Positions 42,507 to 52,793 of a DNA stretch of 64,000 nucleotides are shown piece by piece. The notes below the pieces were generated by a model that worked only from the letters and a program-made list of their open reading frames with translations, was not told the origin of the DNA and made no database searches. Made by a program: the position numbers and the translations under genes. Origin of the DNA: Azospirillum sp. TSH100 (GTDB lineage: Bacteria > Pseudomonadota > Alphaproteobacteria > Azospirillales > Azospirillaceae); assembly GCF_004923295.1 (NCBI RefSeq), contig NZ_CP039638.1, positions 310,001 through 374,000 on the forward strand, read 5' to 3'. Every line of letters begins with the position of its first letter. Positions within the stretch are counted from its first letter, which is position 1.

Positions 42507-43319
42507 TTAGCCATTGAACAGGGTCGCGTCGATCCGCCGGACCATCGCGACCAGCCGCGGCGCGAACTCCTCCTCCAGCTTCTTCAGATCGACCATGAAG
42601 GCCGGACCGCCGCAGTTGAAGGCCAACACCTGGGAGCCGTCGCGCGGCACGAAGGGTACGCCGACGGCATGCACCTCCGACTTCCAGGCACCGATGGAGC
42701 GGCAATAGCCGCGCATCCGGTAATCCTCGATGGCCTGGAGGATGCCGTCACGGATCTCCGGCCAGCGCTCCCCCTCATGCTCCTCCAGCTTCGCCATCAA
42801 GGGCGCACGCTCCGCCTCCGGCAGGGCGGCCAGATAGGCGCGGCCCATGCCGGTGGTCGACAGCTTGATGTGGGAGCCGACATCGAGCGACAGGGTGATC
42901 GGCCCGGTGGCCTTGCAGCATTCCAGATAGATCATGCTCAGCCGGTCGCGCCCGCCCAGCGCCACCGCCAGACCGGTCTGGTCGGCCAGTTCCTGCATCA
43001 GCGGGCGCGCCACCTGCCGGATGCCCATGCCCGACAGGCTGGCATATCCCAGCGCCAGCACCGAGGTGCCGAGCCGGTATTTGCCTGTGTTCTGGTCGTA
43101 GGCGAGATAGCCCAGCTTCGCCAGCGTGTAGGTCAGCCGCGACACCGTCGGCTTGGGCAGGCCGGTGCGCTGCGCCAGCTCCAGATTGCCGAGCATCGAT
43201 TCATTGCGCCTGAAAGCGCGCAGCAGTTCCAGCCCGCGGGCGAGCGCGGTGACGAAGCGTGGGTCCTTCTCGTCGTCCGTCAGATCATCGGCGACCAGAG
43301 CCTCTTCCCGCCTGCGCAT
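42507..43319 (-). CDS. IclR-family transcriptional regulator
   Basis: A 270-residue protein. The N-terminal winged helix (FVTALARGLELLRAFRRNES, LAQRTGLPKPTVSRLTYTLAKLGYL) is followed by the IclR effector domain (YLECCKATGPITLSLDVGSHIKLSTTGMGRAYLAAL). The ATG at 43319 has GGAAGGA eight bases upstream; an in-frame TTG further out was set aside. IclR proteins of this type often control aromatic or organic-acid catabolism. It is encoded behind the sigma-54 activator gene on the same strand. An imperfect palindrome that could be its operator lies in the spacer. Confidence 0.9.
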   Translation of the reverse strand: MRRREEALVADDLTDDEKDPRFVTALARGLELLRAFRRNESMLGNLELAQRTGLPKPTVSRLTYTLAKLGYLAYDQNTGKYRLGTSVLALGYASLSGMGIRQVARPLMQELADQTGLAVALGGRDRLSMIYLECCKATGPITLSLDVGSHIKLSTTGMGRAYLAALPEAERAPLMAKLEEHEGERWPEIRDGILQAIEDYRMRGYCRSIGAWKSEVHAVGVPFVPRDGSQVLAFNCGGPAFMVDLKKLEEEFAPRLVAMVRRIDATLFNG

Positions 43320-43387
43320 GACCGGTTCCTTCCGCAAGACATAGCGGGACGATCCTGCCAGCGCCCGGACAGGACGTCAATGGAACA

Positions 43388-43408
43388 AAGTTTCACGATA
43401 CGAAATTT
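43388..43408. promoter_or_regulatory. Candidate IclR operator
   Basis: TTTC-N7-GAAA (43391-43405) with additional flanking AA/TT symmetry lies about 70 bp upstream of the iclR start. The half-sites resemble the TTTCR...YGAAA arms of IclR-family operators. The assignment is by resemblance and position. Confidence 0.45.
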
Positions 43409-43432
43409 ACGACCGGCAATCCCTGCCGGCGC

Positions 43433-44965
<1,533 letters not shown>

Positions 44966-45170
44966 AGTAGCCTATCCGTCGGATTAAAGGGAAGGCGCAC
45001 AGGATCGGCCGGATGGGCGGAGTCGATCCGCACCCGTTCATCAGACCAGACCTTGACGGCACGGCGCGCCCAGGGCGTTTTTAAAAAGGCAACTCCGACC
45101 TGTTCTCTACATCCTCCGCCATATCCTCTCGTCCTTTCCGGATTCTCAACCCGTGCGGGTAAGAAAAGGG

Positions 45171-45198
45171 AAAAAAGAGGGGGACCTTTCGGTCCCCC
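45171..45198 (-). terminator. Intrinsic terminator of the liv-type operon
   Basis: On the minus strand GGGGGACC-GAAA-GGTCCCCC is followed by TCTTTTTT. The stem is perfect (45179-45198) and the T tract is 45171-45178. It lies 32 bp downstream of the LivM stop and separates the operon from the sigma-54 activator gene. Confidence 0.92.
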
Positions 45199-45230
45199 CT
45201 GGGGGAGTTTCGCGGAATTGAAAGGCTGGG

Positions 45231-46205
45231 TCAGTTCCCCCGCTTGGGCAGCCGGGCCAGCAGCTCGCCGACGATGCCACGGCGGAAGACCAGCACGCAG
45301 ACGACGAAAATGCAGCCGATCACCACCGGCACCGGCAGGCTGGTGGAGGCGAGGTAGCTTTCCAGCGTCACCACCAGCCCCGCACCCACCACCGGCCCGA
45401 ACAAGGTGCCCATGCCGCCCAGAAGCGTCATCAGCACCACCTCGCCCGACATCTGCCACGTCACGTCGGTCAGGCTGGCGAGTTGGAAGACCAGGGCCTT
45501 GGTCCCGCCGGCGAGCCCGGCCAGCGAAGCCGACAGCACGAAGGCGACCAGCTTGTAGCGGTCGGTGCGGTAGCCGAGCGACACAGCGCGCGGCTCGTTC
45601 TCGCGGATCGCCTTCAGCACCTGGCCGAAGGGCGAATGCACCGTCCGCCAGATCAGGGCGAAGCCGGCGACGAAGATCGCCAGCACGGTGTAGTACATGG
45701 TCAGCGGCTGGCCGAGGTCGAACAGCCCGAACAGGGTGCCGCGCGGCACGCCCTGGATGCCGTCCTCGCCATGGGTGAAAGGCAGCTGCAAGGCCAGGAA
45801 GAACACCATCTGCGACAATGCCAGGGTGATCATGGCGAAATAGATGCCTTGGCGGCGGATGGCGATCAGGCCGAAGACCAGCCCCATCAGCCCGGCCACC
45901 GCCGTGGCGGCGAGCAGCCCGAACTCCGGCGCCCAGCCCCAGACCTTCACCGTGTGGGCGGCGATGTAGGCGGCTCCGCCGAAGAAGGCGGCATGGCCGA
46001 AGCTGAGCAGGCCGGCGAAGCCGATCAGCAGGTTGAAGGCGCAGGCGAACAGGGCGAAGCACAGCACCTTCATCAGGAAGACAGGGTACAGCACGAAGGG
46101 TGCCGCGACGGCGATCAGCAGCAGGAGTGCGGCGATCATCACCGTTCCGGTGCCGTGGGCAGGACCGCGCAGGGCGACAGGGGTGGAATTGCTGGCGACG
46201 CTCAT
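45231..46205 (-). CDS. livM: Branched-chain-amino-acid-type ABC permease LivM
   Basis: A 324-residue permease with about nine hydrophobic helices. The LivM signature LLIGFAGLLSFGHAAFFGGAAY and the cytoplasmic loop GQVLKAIRENEPRAVSLGYR are clear, as is LLGGMGTLFGPVVGAGLV. It pairs with LivH to form the channel. It is the last gene of the five-gene operon, three bases after LivH, and is followed by a strong terminator. Specificity could be branched-chain amino acids, amides or aromatic acids. Confidence 0.92.
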   Translation of the reverse strand: MSVASNSTPVALRGPAHGTGTVMIAALLLLIAVAAPFVLYPVFLMKVLCFALFACAFNLLIGFAGLLSFGHAAFFGGAAYIAAHTVKVWGWAPEFGLLAATAVAGLMGLVFGLIAIRRQGIYFAMITLALSQMVFFLALQLPFTHGEDGIQGVPRGTLFGLFDLGQPLTMYYTVLAIFVAGFALIWRTVHSPFGQVLKAIRENEPRAVSLGYRTDRYKLVAFVLSASLAGLAGGTKALVFQLASLTDVTWQMSGEVVLMTLLGGMGTLFGPVVGAGLVVTLESYLASTSLPVPVVIGCIFVVCVLVFRRGIVGELLARLPKRGN

Positions 46206-46208
46206 GGA

Positions 46209-47096
46209 TCAGCGCTCCCGTCCGAAAAGGCCCGCGGGCTTGATGAGAAGAACGATCGCCATCACGACGAAGACGACGATGTTGGAGGCTTCCGGGTAGA
46301 AGACCTTGGTCAGCCCCTCCAGCAACCCCAGCCCCAGGCCGGTGACGATGGCGCCGAGGATCGACCCCATGCCGCCGATCACCACCACGGCGAAGACGAT
46401 GATGATCAGGTTGGTCCCCATCAGCGGCGACACCTGATAGATCGGCGCCGCCAGCACGCCGGCCAGCCCGGCCAGCGCCACGCCGAAGCCGTAGGTCAGC
46501 GACACCATCACCGGCACGTTGATGCCGAATGCCTGGACCAGCGTCGGGTTCTCCGTCGCCGCGCGCAGATAGGCGCCCAGCTTGGTCCGCTCGATGGCGA
46601 ACCAGGTGCCGAAGCAGATGGTGAGAGACGCGACGACCACCCAGGCGCGATAGTTGGGCAGGAACATGAAGCCGAGATTCTGCCCGCCCTTCAGCGCGTC
46701 GGGGATCGGGTAGGGCTGGCCCGACACGCCATACTGGTGGCGGAACGCACCCTCCAGGATCAGCGCCAGACCGAAGGTCAGCAGCAGGCCGTAGAGATGG
46801 TCCAGCTTGTAGAGCCGCGACAGCATCGACTTTTCCAGCAGGATGCCGAGCAGCCCGACCACCAGCGGCGCCACGATCAGAGCCCCCCAGTATCCGACCC
46901 CGGCATAGGTCAGCAGCAGCCACGCCACAAAGGCGCCGACCATGTAGAGCGCGCCATGGGCGAAGTTGATGACGTTCAACATGCCGAAGATCACCGCCAG
47001 CCCGAGGCTGAGCAGCGCATAGAAGGACCCATTGATCAGGCCGAGCAGAAGCTGCCCGAACAGCACTTGGGGCGGGATTCCCAGCAGGCTGACCAT
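46209..47096 (-). CDS. livH: Branched-chain-amino-acid-type ABC permease LivH
   Basis: A 295-residue permease. It opens PPQVLFGQLLLGLINGSFYALLSLGLAVIFGMLNVINFAHGA (recognised in parts), which is diagnostic for LivH, and has the loop ATENPTLVQAFGINVPVMVSL and the conserved VIGGMGSILGAIVTGLGLGLLEGL. There are about eight transmembrane helices. It lies between the binding-protein gene and livM, with a 105-bp gap to the former. Confidence 0.92.
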   Translation of the reverse strand: MVSLLGIPPQVLFGQLLLGLINGSFYALLSLGLAVIFGMLNVINFAHGALYMVGAFVAWLLLTYAGVGYWGALIVAPLVVGLLGILLEKSMLSRLYKLDHLYGLLLTFGLALILEGAFRHQYGVSGQPYPIPDALKGGQNLGFMFLPNYRAWVVVASLTICFGTWFAIERTKLGAYLRAATENPTLVQAFGINVPVMVSLTYGFGVALAGLAGVLAAPIYQVSPLMGTNLIIIVFAVVVIGGMGSILGAIVTGLGLGLLEGLTKVFYPEASNIVVFVVMAIVLLIKPAGLFGRER

Positions 47097-47201
47097 CTCC
47101 GCATCTCTCCCGGTTCGTTGGTGTTGTTTTTGTTTTGGATCGGATGGCCGTCACCCGGCCTCGCCCATGGGGCGATTGAAGCCGGGTGACGACTCAACCC
47201 C

Positions 47202-48410
47202 TCACTTCACCAGCGGGCAGCCGCTCTGCTTCGGGTCCATGAAGGCGGTGTCGGCCGGGATGGTCTTGACGATCTTGTAATAATCCCAGGCCCCCTTCGA
47301 CTCGGCCGGGGTCTTCACCTGAGCCAGATACATGTCGTGGAACATGCGGCCGTTGGCGGCGATCCTGCCCGTCTTGGCGAACATGTCCTCGACCGGCAGT
47401 TCACGCATCTTGGCGGCGACCTTGTCGGCGTCGTCGGTCTTGGCCGCCTCGACCGCCTTCAGGTAATGCTTCACCGCGGAATAGACGCCGGCCTGCACCA
47501 TGGTCGGCTTCTTGCCGGCCTTGGCCTCGAACTTTTTCGACCACTGGCGGGTCTGGTCGTCCATGTCCCAGTAGAAGCCGGTGGTCAGCATAAGACCCTG
47601 CGCCGACTGCAGGCCCAGCGCATGCACGTCGGAGATGAACATCAGCAGGCCGGCCAGGCTCTGACCCGACTGGGTGATCCCGAACTCCGCGGCCTGCTTG
47701 ACCGCGTTGACGGTGTCGCCGCCGGCATTCGCCAAGCCGATCACATCAGCACCGGAGCCCTGTGCCTGCAGCAGGAAGGAGGAGAAGTCCGGCGTGCCGA
47801 GCGGATGGCGCACCGACCCGGAGACGGTGCCGCCCAGCGACTTCACCATCCTGGTGGTCTCCTCCTCCAGCGACTGACCGAAGGCGTAGTCGGCGGTCAC
47901 GAAGAACCACTTCTTCTTGCCCTGTTCGTACAGGGCGCGGCCGGTGCCGGCGGCCATGGCGTAGTTGTCGTAGGTCCAGTGGAAGCCGTAGGGGCTGCAC
48001 TGCGCGCCGCTCAACGCCGTCGCGCCCGGACCGGACATCAGGAAGATGCGCTTCTTGTCCTTGGTGATGCCCTGCACCGCGAGCGCGGCGGCGGAGTTCG
48101 GCACGTCGGCGATGACGTCGACGCCGCCGGTGTCCACCCATTCGCGCGCCTTGGACGCGGCGATGTCGGCCTTGTTCTGGTGGTCGGCGACGACGATCTC
48201 CACGGGCGCGCCGGCGACCTTGTTGCCGAACTCCTCCGCCGCCATCCGCGCGGCGATGGCGGAGCCTTCGCCGGCCAGATCGGCGTAGATGCCGGAACGG
48301 TCGTTCAGCACGCCGATGCGGATGACATTGTCCGACACCTGGGCGGCGGCCGGAACCACAGTCCCGGCGAGCGTCAGAAGGGCGGTGCCGGCGAGAAGAA
48401 GCGTGCGCAT
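47202..48410 (-). CDS. LivK-like periplasmic substrate-binding protein
   Basis: A 402-residue protein with a signal peptide (MRTLLLAGTALLTLAGTVVP, cleavage after AAAQ). The mature part begins VIRIGVLNDRSGIYADLAGEG, the type-I periplasmic-binding fold used by branched-chain amino acid and aromatic-acid transporters, and contains GVDVIADVPNSAAALAVQG and WFFVTADYAFGQSLEEET. Length and style match binding proteins for aromatic or acyl compounds as well as amino acids, so the ligand is not assigned. The start is ATG 48410 with a GGGAGAG Shine-Dalgarno. It sits between the ATPase and permease genes. Confidence 0.9.
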   Translation of the reverse strand: MRTLLLAGTALLTLAGTVVPAAAQVSDNVIRIGVLNDRSGIYADLAGEGSAIAARMAAEEFGNKVAGAPVEIVVADHQNKADIAASKAREWVDTGGVDVIADVPNSAAALAVQGITKDKKRIFLMSGPGATALSGAQCSPYGFHWTYDNYAMAAGTGRALYEQGKKKWFFVTADYAFGQSLEEETTRMVKSLGGTVSGSVRHPLGTPDFSSFLLQAQGSGADVIGLANAGGDTVNAVKQAAEFGITQSGQSLAGLLMFISDVHALGLQSAQGLMLTTGFYWDMDDQTRQWSKKFEAKAGKKPTMVQAGVYSAVKHYLKAVEAAKTDDADKVAAKMRELPVEDMFAKTGRIAANGRMFHDMYLAQVKTPAESKGAWDYYKIVKTIPADTAFMDPKQSGCPLVK

Positions 48411-48561
48411 CGGAAGGTCTCTCCCTCTTGGTTTTATTGTCGGCCGGTCCCCATCGCGGGGCACCGATGCCGCAGGCAGGCACAAATCCGGCTGTTCGCC
48501 GCCCCGCCCTTGACAGGGGCGGGGCGGCGTCCGTGCCGATGATGTCGGGGGTCTGGACCGC

Positions 48562-49284
48562 CTACACGCCGAGATAGGTGTGCAGCTTGTCCATGTTGGC
48601 ATGGAGCTGGTCGTTGGGGATCATGTCCACCACATGCCCTTCCTCCATCACGTAATGGCGGTCGGCGATGGTGGCGGCGAACCGGAAGTTCTGCTCCACC
48701 AGCACGATGGTGAAGCCGCGCTGTTTCAGGGCGCGGACGGCCACGCCGATCTGCTCGATGATGACCGGGGCCAGACCCTCGGTCGGCTCGTCCAGCAGGA
48801 TCAGGGTGGCGCCGGTGCGCAGGATTCGGGCGATCGCCAGCATCTGCTGTTCGCCGCCCGACAGCCGCGTGCCCTGGGTCGAGCCACGGCCCTTCAGGTT
48901 GGGGAACAGGTCGTAGATCTGCGGGACGGTCATCCCGCCCTCCTTGACCACCGGCGGCAGCGTCAGGTTCTCGTCCACGCTGAGGCTTGAGAAGATGCCG
49001 CGTTCCTCCGGCACATAGCCGATGCCGAGCCGCGGAATCTTGTGCTGCGCCATGCCGATCAGCTCCTGACCCTGGAAGCGGATCGATCCGGTACGTTTGC
49101 CCATGATGCCCATGATGGCGCGCATGGTGGAGGTCTTGCCGGCGCCATTGCGGCCGAGCAGAGTCACCACCTCGCCCTGCCTCACCTCCAGGCTGACGCC
49201 GTGCAGCACATGGCTCTCGCCGTAGAAGCCGTGCAGGTCGGCGATTTCAAGCATTGCCGTTTTGGTCATCGCGCCGTCAGGCAT
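48562..49284 (-). CDS. livF: ABC transporter ATPase LivF
   Basis: A 240-residue single-NBD ATPase: LHGFYGESHVLHGVSLEV, Walker A GRNGAGKTS, the LivF-specific IGYVPEERGIF, signature LSGGEQQMLAIARIL, Walker B LILLDEPTEGLAP and the IVLVEQN H-region variant typical of LivF. It overlaps the end of livG by 8 bp. A second start at 49269 is possible. Confidence 0.93.
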   Translation of the reverse strand: MPDGAMTKTAMLEIADLHGFYGESHVLHGVSLEVRQGEVVTLLGRNGAGKTSTMRAIMGIMGKRTGSIRFQGQELIGMAQHKIPRLGIGYVPEERGIFSSLSVDENLTLPPVVKEGGMTVPQIYDLFPNLKGRGSTQGTRLSGGEQQMLAIARILRTGATLILLDEPTEGLAPVIIEQIGVAVRALKQRGFTIVLVEQNFRFAATIADRHYVMEEGHVVDMIPNDQLHANMDKLHTYLGV

Positions 49285-50044
49285 GTCCGGTCCCCATATA
49301 AGCTTCCATCACCTGCGGGTTCTTGGAGACGACCTCGTACGGACCCTCCGCCAGGATCTCGCCGCGGCGCAGAACGGTGATGGTGTCCGACAGATGGGCG
49401 ACGACCGACAGGTTGTGCTCCACCATCAGCACGGTGCGGTCGGCGGCGACGCGCTTGATGAGTGCGGCGGTGCCCTCGATGTCCTCGTGGCCCATGCCGG
49501 CCAGCGGCTCATCCAGCAGCATCACCTCCGGGTCGAGCGCCAGGGTGGTGGCGATCTCCAGCGCGCGCTTGCGGCCATAGGGCAGCTCGGCAGCCAGATG
49601 GTTGGCCCAGGGCGACAGGTTCACCGCCTCGATCAGTTCCAGCGCCCGGTCATGCAGGTCGTAGAGCGTCGATTCGGACTTCCAGAAATGGAAGCTGGTG
49701 CCGAGCGGGCGCTGCAATGCCACCCGGACATTCTCCAGTACGCTGAGGTGCGGGAAGACGGCCGAAATCTGGAAGGAGCGGACCAGCCCCATCAGCGCGA
49801 TGTCGGCCGGTTTGGTGCGGGTGATGTCGCGGCCCTTGTAGAGGATCTGGCCGCGGGTGGGCGTCAGGAACTTGGTCAGCAGGTTGAACACCGTGCTCTT
49901 GCCGGCGCCGTTCGGGCCGATCAGCGCGTGGATGGTGCCGCGGCGAACCTGGAGGTTCACCTCCTTCACCGCCACGAATCCCTTGAACTCCTTCGTCAGG
50001 TTGCGCGCTTCCAGGATGATGTCGTCGTTCGGTGCGGCGTTCAT
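49277..50044 (-). CDS. livG: ABC transporter ATPase LivG
   Basis: A 255-residue ATPase: LTKEFKGFVAVKEVNLQV, Walker A GPNGAGKST, the LivG-type VRSFQISAVFPHLSVLENV insertion, signature LPYGRKRALEIATTL, Walker B VMLLDEPLAGM and H-loop VLMVEHNLSVV. It is the first gene of the operon and lies about 80 nt downstream of the predicted start site of a sigma-54 promoter. Confidence 0.93.
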   Translation of the reverse strand: MNAAPNDDIILEARNLTKEFKGFVAVKEVNLQVRRGTIHALIGPNGAGKSTVFNLLTKFLTPTRGQILYKGRDITRTKPADIALMGLVRSFQISAVFPHLSVLENVRVALQRPLGTSFHFWKSESTLYDLHDRALELIEAVNLSPWANHLAAELPYGRKRALEIATTLALDPEVMLLDEPLAGMGHEDIEGTAALIKRVAADRTVLMVEHNLSVVAHLSDTITVLRRGEILAEGPYEVVSKNPQVMEAYMGTGHA

Positions 50045-50136
50045 CGGTCGCGAATTCTCCTCCCGTTCGTCTTTTTATATCCCGGGGGATCTGCCCGGGG
50101 GCCGCCATGCGGCGGGACGTTTCACCGGTTGTCGCA

Positions 50137-50152
50137 CGCACGAAGCGTGCCA
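50137..50152 (-). promoter_or_regulatory. Candidate sigma-54 (-24/-12) promoter of the liv-type operon
   Basis: On the minus strand TGGCACGCTTCGTGCG keeps the invariant GG-N10-GC spacing and matches TGGCACG-N4-TTGCW at all but two positions. It lies 93 bp upstream of livG. A sigma-54 activator is encoded just past the operon's terminator. Confidence 0.6.
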
Positions 50153-50249
50153 CGGCCGGATTCACTTCGGTCGGGCCTCCCGGCCCTTTGTTTCTCCGCC
50201 GCTTTTCCGGCTGCGTCCGTCCATCCCCCTCCAACAGCCGGCATCGAAA

Positions 50250-50270
50250 AGTGTCGGATTTCCGGACACT
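50250..50270. promoter_or_regulatory. Candidate upstream activator site for the sigma-54 promoter
   Basis: AGTGTC (50250-50255) and GACACT (50265-50270) form a 21-bp dyad about 110 bp upstream of the predicted -24 element, a typical enhancer distance. A weaker related dyad, GACA...TGTC, lies at 50286-50303. The 330-bp spacer 50045-50371 otherwise holds no gene. Confidence 0.5.
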
Positions 50271-50371
50271 CTGTCCACCGAACATGACAGCATCCAAAAT
50301 GTCGGCGTGCAAGATCGTCCGTGCGGCAGACGCCTTATTGCGGGCTTGCCAAACACGCGCGGCACTGCGAT

Positions 50372-50600
50372 GGTGGCCGTCCGACGGTGCCCCGCCCGTC
50401 CTGACGGACGGCGGGGATAATAGGGAATGCGGTGCGGAGCTTTCTGGGCCTCCTGGAAGCTCCAATGCCGCGGCTGCCCCCGCAACTGTAAGCGGCGAGC
50501 GTCCCGTCCATCATGCCACTGGCCGCAAGGCCGGGAAGGCGGACGGCGATGCGACGACCCGCGAGCCAGGAAACCTGCCGGCGGACGTACCAACCTTTCC
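50372..50600 (+). promoter_or_regulatory. Cobalamin (B12) riboswitch
   Basis: Conserved B12-riboswitch pieces occur in order: GGTGCCCCGCC start, GGGAATGCGGTGCGG, CCCCCGCAACTGTAAGC, the CACTGGCC-GCAAGGCCGGGAAGG element, and the B12 box GCCAGGAAACCTGCC (50565-50579). It precedes cbtB by about 40 bases. A short CCCGCC/GGCGGG hairpin (50605-50622) just upstream of the AAGGA Shine-Dalgarno is a possible expression platform. High adenosylcobalamin should switch off cobalt uptake and synthesis genes. Confidence 0.95.
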
Positions 50601-50640
50601 CAACCCCGCCGGGTGTGGCGGGAGAGCAAGGACATAACCG

Positions 50641-50829
50641 ATGACCACCCGTTCGCTTCACACCGCCGCTGGTTCCACCACCCGCAGCGCCGCCCAGACC
50701 GCAGTCGCCGCCTTCGCCGCGATCCTGCTGGGCAGCTTCCTGCTGTATGGCGTCGGCTTCGCCCAGCCGCAGCAGATCCACGACGCGGCCCATGACGCCC
50801 GTCACTCCTTCGCATTCCCCTGCCACTAA
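50641..50829 (+). CDS. cbtB: Cobalt transporter subunit CbtB
   Basis: A 62-residue protein with one transmembrane helix (about 22-40, VAAFAAILLGSFLLYGVGF) and the His-rich C-terminal tail HDAAHDARHSFAFPCH, the CbtB metal-binding signature. It partners CbtA in B12-riboswitch-controlled cobalt uptake. The start is ATG 50641 with AAGGA eight bases upstream. CbtA follows after nine bases. Confidence 0.93.
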   Translation: MTTRSLHTAAGSTTRSAAQTAVAAFAAILLGSFLLYGVGFAQPQQIHDAAHDARHSFAFPCH

Positions 50830-50838
50830 GCACGGGTC

Positions 50839-51630
50839 ATGGATCTGATCCGGCGGCTGTTCACAGCCGCTCTGGTCGCGGGCGTGCTCTCCGGCACGGC
50901 CGCGTCCGTCGTTCAGCAGGCGACGACCGTCCCGCTGATCCTCGAAGCCGAGAAATACGAGGTGGTGACCCCGCCTGCCGCCACCGCCCCTACGGCTGGG
51001 GCTCCGGCCGCCAGCCACGCCGAAGGCCACCAGCATGGCCCTGCGCGCGATGTTGGTGTGCGCGAGGTCGGCGAAGGCGTACCGGTCACCCTTGACGAGG
51101 CGATTCAGCGCATCGGCCTTACCATCGCCGCCAATCTGATCGCCGGCGTCGCCTATGCGCTGCTGCTGGGAGCGGCGATCCTGCTGGCCGGACGGCCGGT
51201 CGATGCCCGGCGCGGTCTGGTCTGGGGCATGGGCGGCTTCGTCGCCGTCTCGCTGGCGCCCTCCTTCGGCTTGGCCCCGGAACTGCCGGGCATGGCCGGG
51301 GCGGAGCTGGAGCTGCGTCAGCTCTGGTGGCTGTCCGCCGCCGCCGGGGCCGGCGTCTGCATGTTGGCCCTCGCCTTCGCCCGCAACCGTCTGGTCATCG
51401 CCATCGCCGTTCTGGCGGCAGCCTTGCCCCACCTGATCGGCGCCCCCCATCCGGAAAGTGCCGAAGGAGCGGTTCCGCCGGAACTGGCCGCCCGCTTCGT
51501 CACCGCTTCGCTCGGCGGGGCAGCCCTGTTCTGGGCGATCCTGGGCTCCGCCTGCGGCTGGCTGATGAGCGGTCTGGTCGGCGATGCCGAACCCCGCCCC
51601 GCCCTGCGGGTCCAGCCCGGCGCGCGCTAA
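50839..51630 (+). CDS. cbtA: Cobalt transporter subunit CbtA
   Basis: A 263-residue membrane protein with five to six helices. The first helix (LIRRLFTAALVAGVLSGTAA) is followed by a periplasmic His-containing loop (SHAEGHQHG). Further conserved parts include GLVWGMGGFVAVSLAPSFGL, ELPGM and a late HLIGAPHP. CbtA forms the membrane channel for cobalt. It is the second gene under the riboswitch. Confidence 0.92.
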   Translation: MDLIRRLFTAALVAGVLSGTAASVVQQATTVPLILEAEKYEVVTPPAATAPTAGAPAASHAEGHQHGPARDVGVREVGEGVPVTLDEAIQRIGLTIAANLIAGVAYALLLGAAILLAGRPVDARRGLVWGMGGFVAVSLAPSFGLAPELPGMAGAELELRQLWWLSAAAGAGVCMLALAFARNRLVIAIAVLAAALPHLIGAPHPESAEGAVPPELAARFVTASLGGAALFWAILGSACGWLMSGLVGDAEPRPALRVQPGAR

Positions 51631-51644
51631 GGAGGCGTAGTCCC

Positions 51645-52706
51645 ATGTCCGCTCTTGCGAAAACGGCCGCCGGCAAGGTTCCGGCGACCGTCATCACCGG
51701 CTTCCTCGGCGCCGGCAAGACCACGCTGATCCGTAGCCTGCTGGAAAAGGCCGATGGCCGTCGGCTGGCGCTGATCATCAACGAGTTCGGCGATGTCGGC
51801 ATCGACGGCGACATCCTGCGGGCCTGCGGCAACCCGACCTGCACCGAAGACGACGTGATCGAGCTGGCCAACGGCTGCCTGTGCTGCACCGTTGCCGACG
51901 ACTTCGTCCCGGCCATCGAGAAGCTGCTGGCCCGGCCGGAGCCGCCCGAGCACATCGTGATCGAGACCAGCGGCCTGGCCCTGCCCAAGCCGCTGGTCCA
52001 GGCCTTCCACTGGCCGGCGATCAAGACGCGGGTCACAGTCGACGGCGTCATCGCCGTGGTCGACGCCGCCGCCGCGGCGGAGGGGCGCTTCGCCCCCGAT
52101 CCCGCGGCGCTGGAGGCCCAGCGCGACGCCGCCGGCACAATCGATCACGAAACGCCGATCGAAGAGGTGTTCGAGGACCAGCTGCTCTGCGCCGACCTGA
52201 TCGTCGTCAACAAGACCGATCTGGTCGCTGCCGGCGACCTCGCCCGCGTCGAGGATCTGATCCGCGGCGCCCTCGCCCACACGGTCGGCCGCGACGCCAA
52301 GCTGGTCCGCGCCTCCCAGGGTGCGGTCGATCCGCTGGTTCTGCTTGGCGTCGGGGCGGCGGTGGAGGACGATCTCGCCAACCGTCCCAGCCACCATGAC
52401 GACGAAGAGGGCCACGACCACGATGACTTCACCAGCTTCGTGGTCGAACTGCCGGCGCAGCCCGACCCGGCCGCCCTGGCGATGACGCTGGAGAAGGTCG
52501 CCGGCCTGCACGGCGTCCTGCGCCTCAAGGGCTTCATCGACGTGCCCGGCAAGCCGATGCGCCTGCTGGTCCAGGGTGTGGGCACCCGCATCCAGACCCA
52601 TTACGACCGCCTGTGGAAGCCCGGCGAGGAGCGCCGCAGCCGTCTGGTGGTGATCGGCGAGACCGGGCTTGACCGCGAGGCGGTGACGCGGGCGGTTGTC
52701 GGGTAA
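51645..52706 (+). CDS. cobW: CobW family metal-chaperone GTPase
   Basis: A 353-residue G3E GTPase. Walker A is GFLGAGKTTL; the Mg site and switch follow in INEFGDVGIDGD; the metal-binding CxCC motif is GCLCC; the guanine-specificity motif is NKTD. A His/Asp-rich linker (HHDDEEGHDHDD) precedes the C-terminal CobW_C domain. It delivers cobalt to the CobNST chelatase in the aerobic pathway. The start is ATG 51645 with AAGGAGG upstream. Confidence 0.95.
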   Translation: MSALAKTAAGKVPATVITGFLGAGKTTLIRSLLEKADGRRLALIINEFGDVGIDGDILRACGNPTCTEDDVIELANGCLCCTVADDFVPAIEKLLARPEPPEHIVIETSGLALPKPLVQAFHWPAIKTRVTVDGVIAVVDAAAAAEGRFAPDPAALEAQRDAAGTIDHETPIEEVFEDQLLCADLIVVNKTDLVAAGDLARVEDLIRGALAHTVGRDAKLVRASQGAVDPLVLLGVGAAVEDDLANRPSHHDDEEGHDHDDFTSFVVELPAQPDPAALAMTLEKVAGLHGVLRLKGFIDVPGKPMRLLVQGVGTRIQTHYDRLWKPGEERRSRLVVIGETGLDREAVTRAVVG

Positions 52707-52722
52707 GCGTTAGGGTATTGCG

Positions 52723-52777
52723 GCGTTTGCCCCCTCCTTGACCTTCAGCGTTTTCGAGGGAGAAAGGGGGCAAACGC
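52723..52777 (+). terminator. 12-bp hairpin between cobW and cobN
   Basis: GCGTTTGCCCCC (52723-52734) pairs perfectly with GGGGGCAAACGC (52766-52777) across a 31-nt loop in the 87-bp spacer. The right arm ends 16 bases before the cobN ATG. It could attenuate read-through or restrain cobN translation; there is no T tract. Confidence 0.6.
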
Positions 52778-52793
52778 CCCTGGACATCAGACC

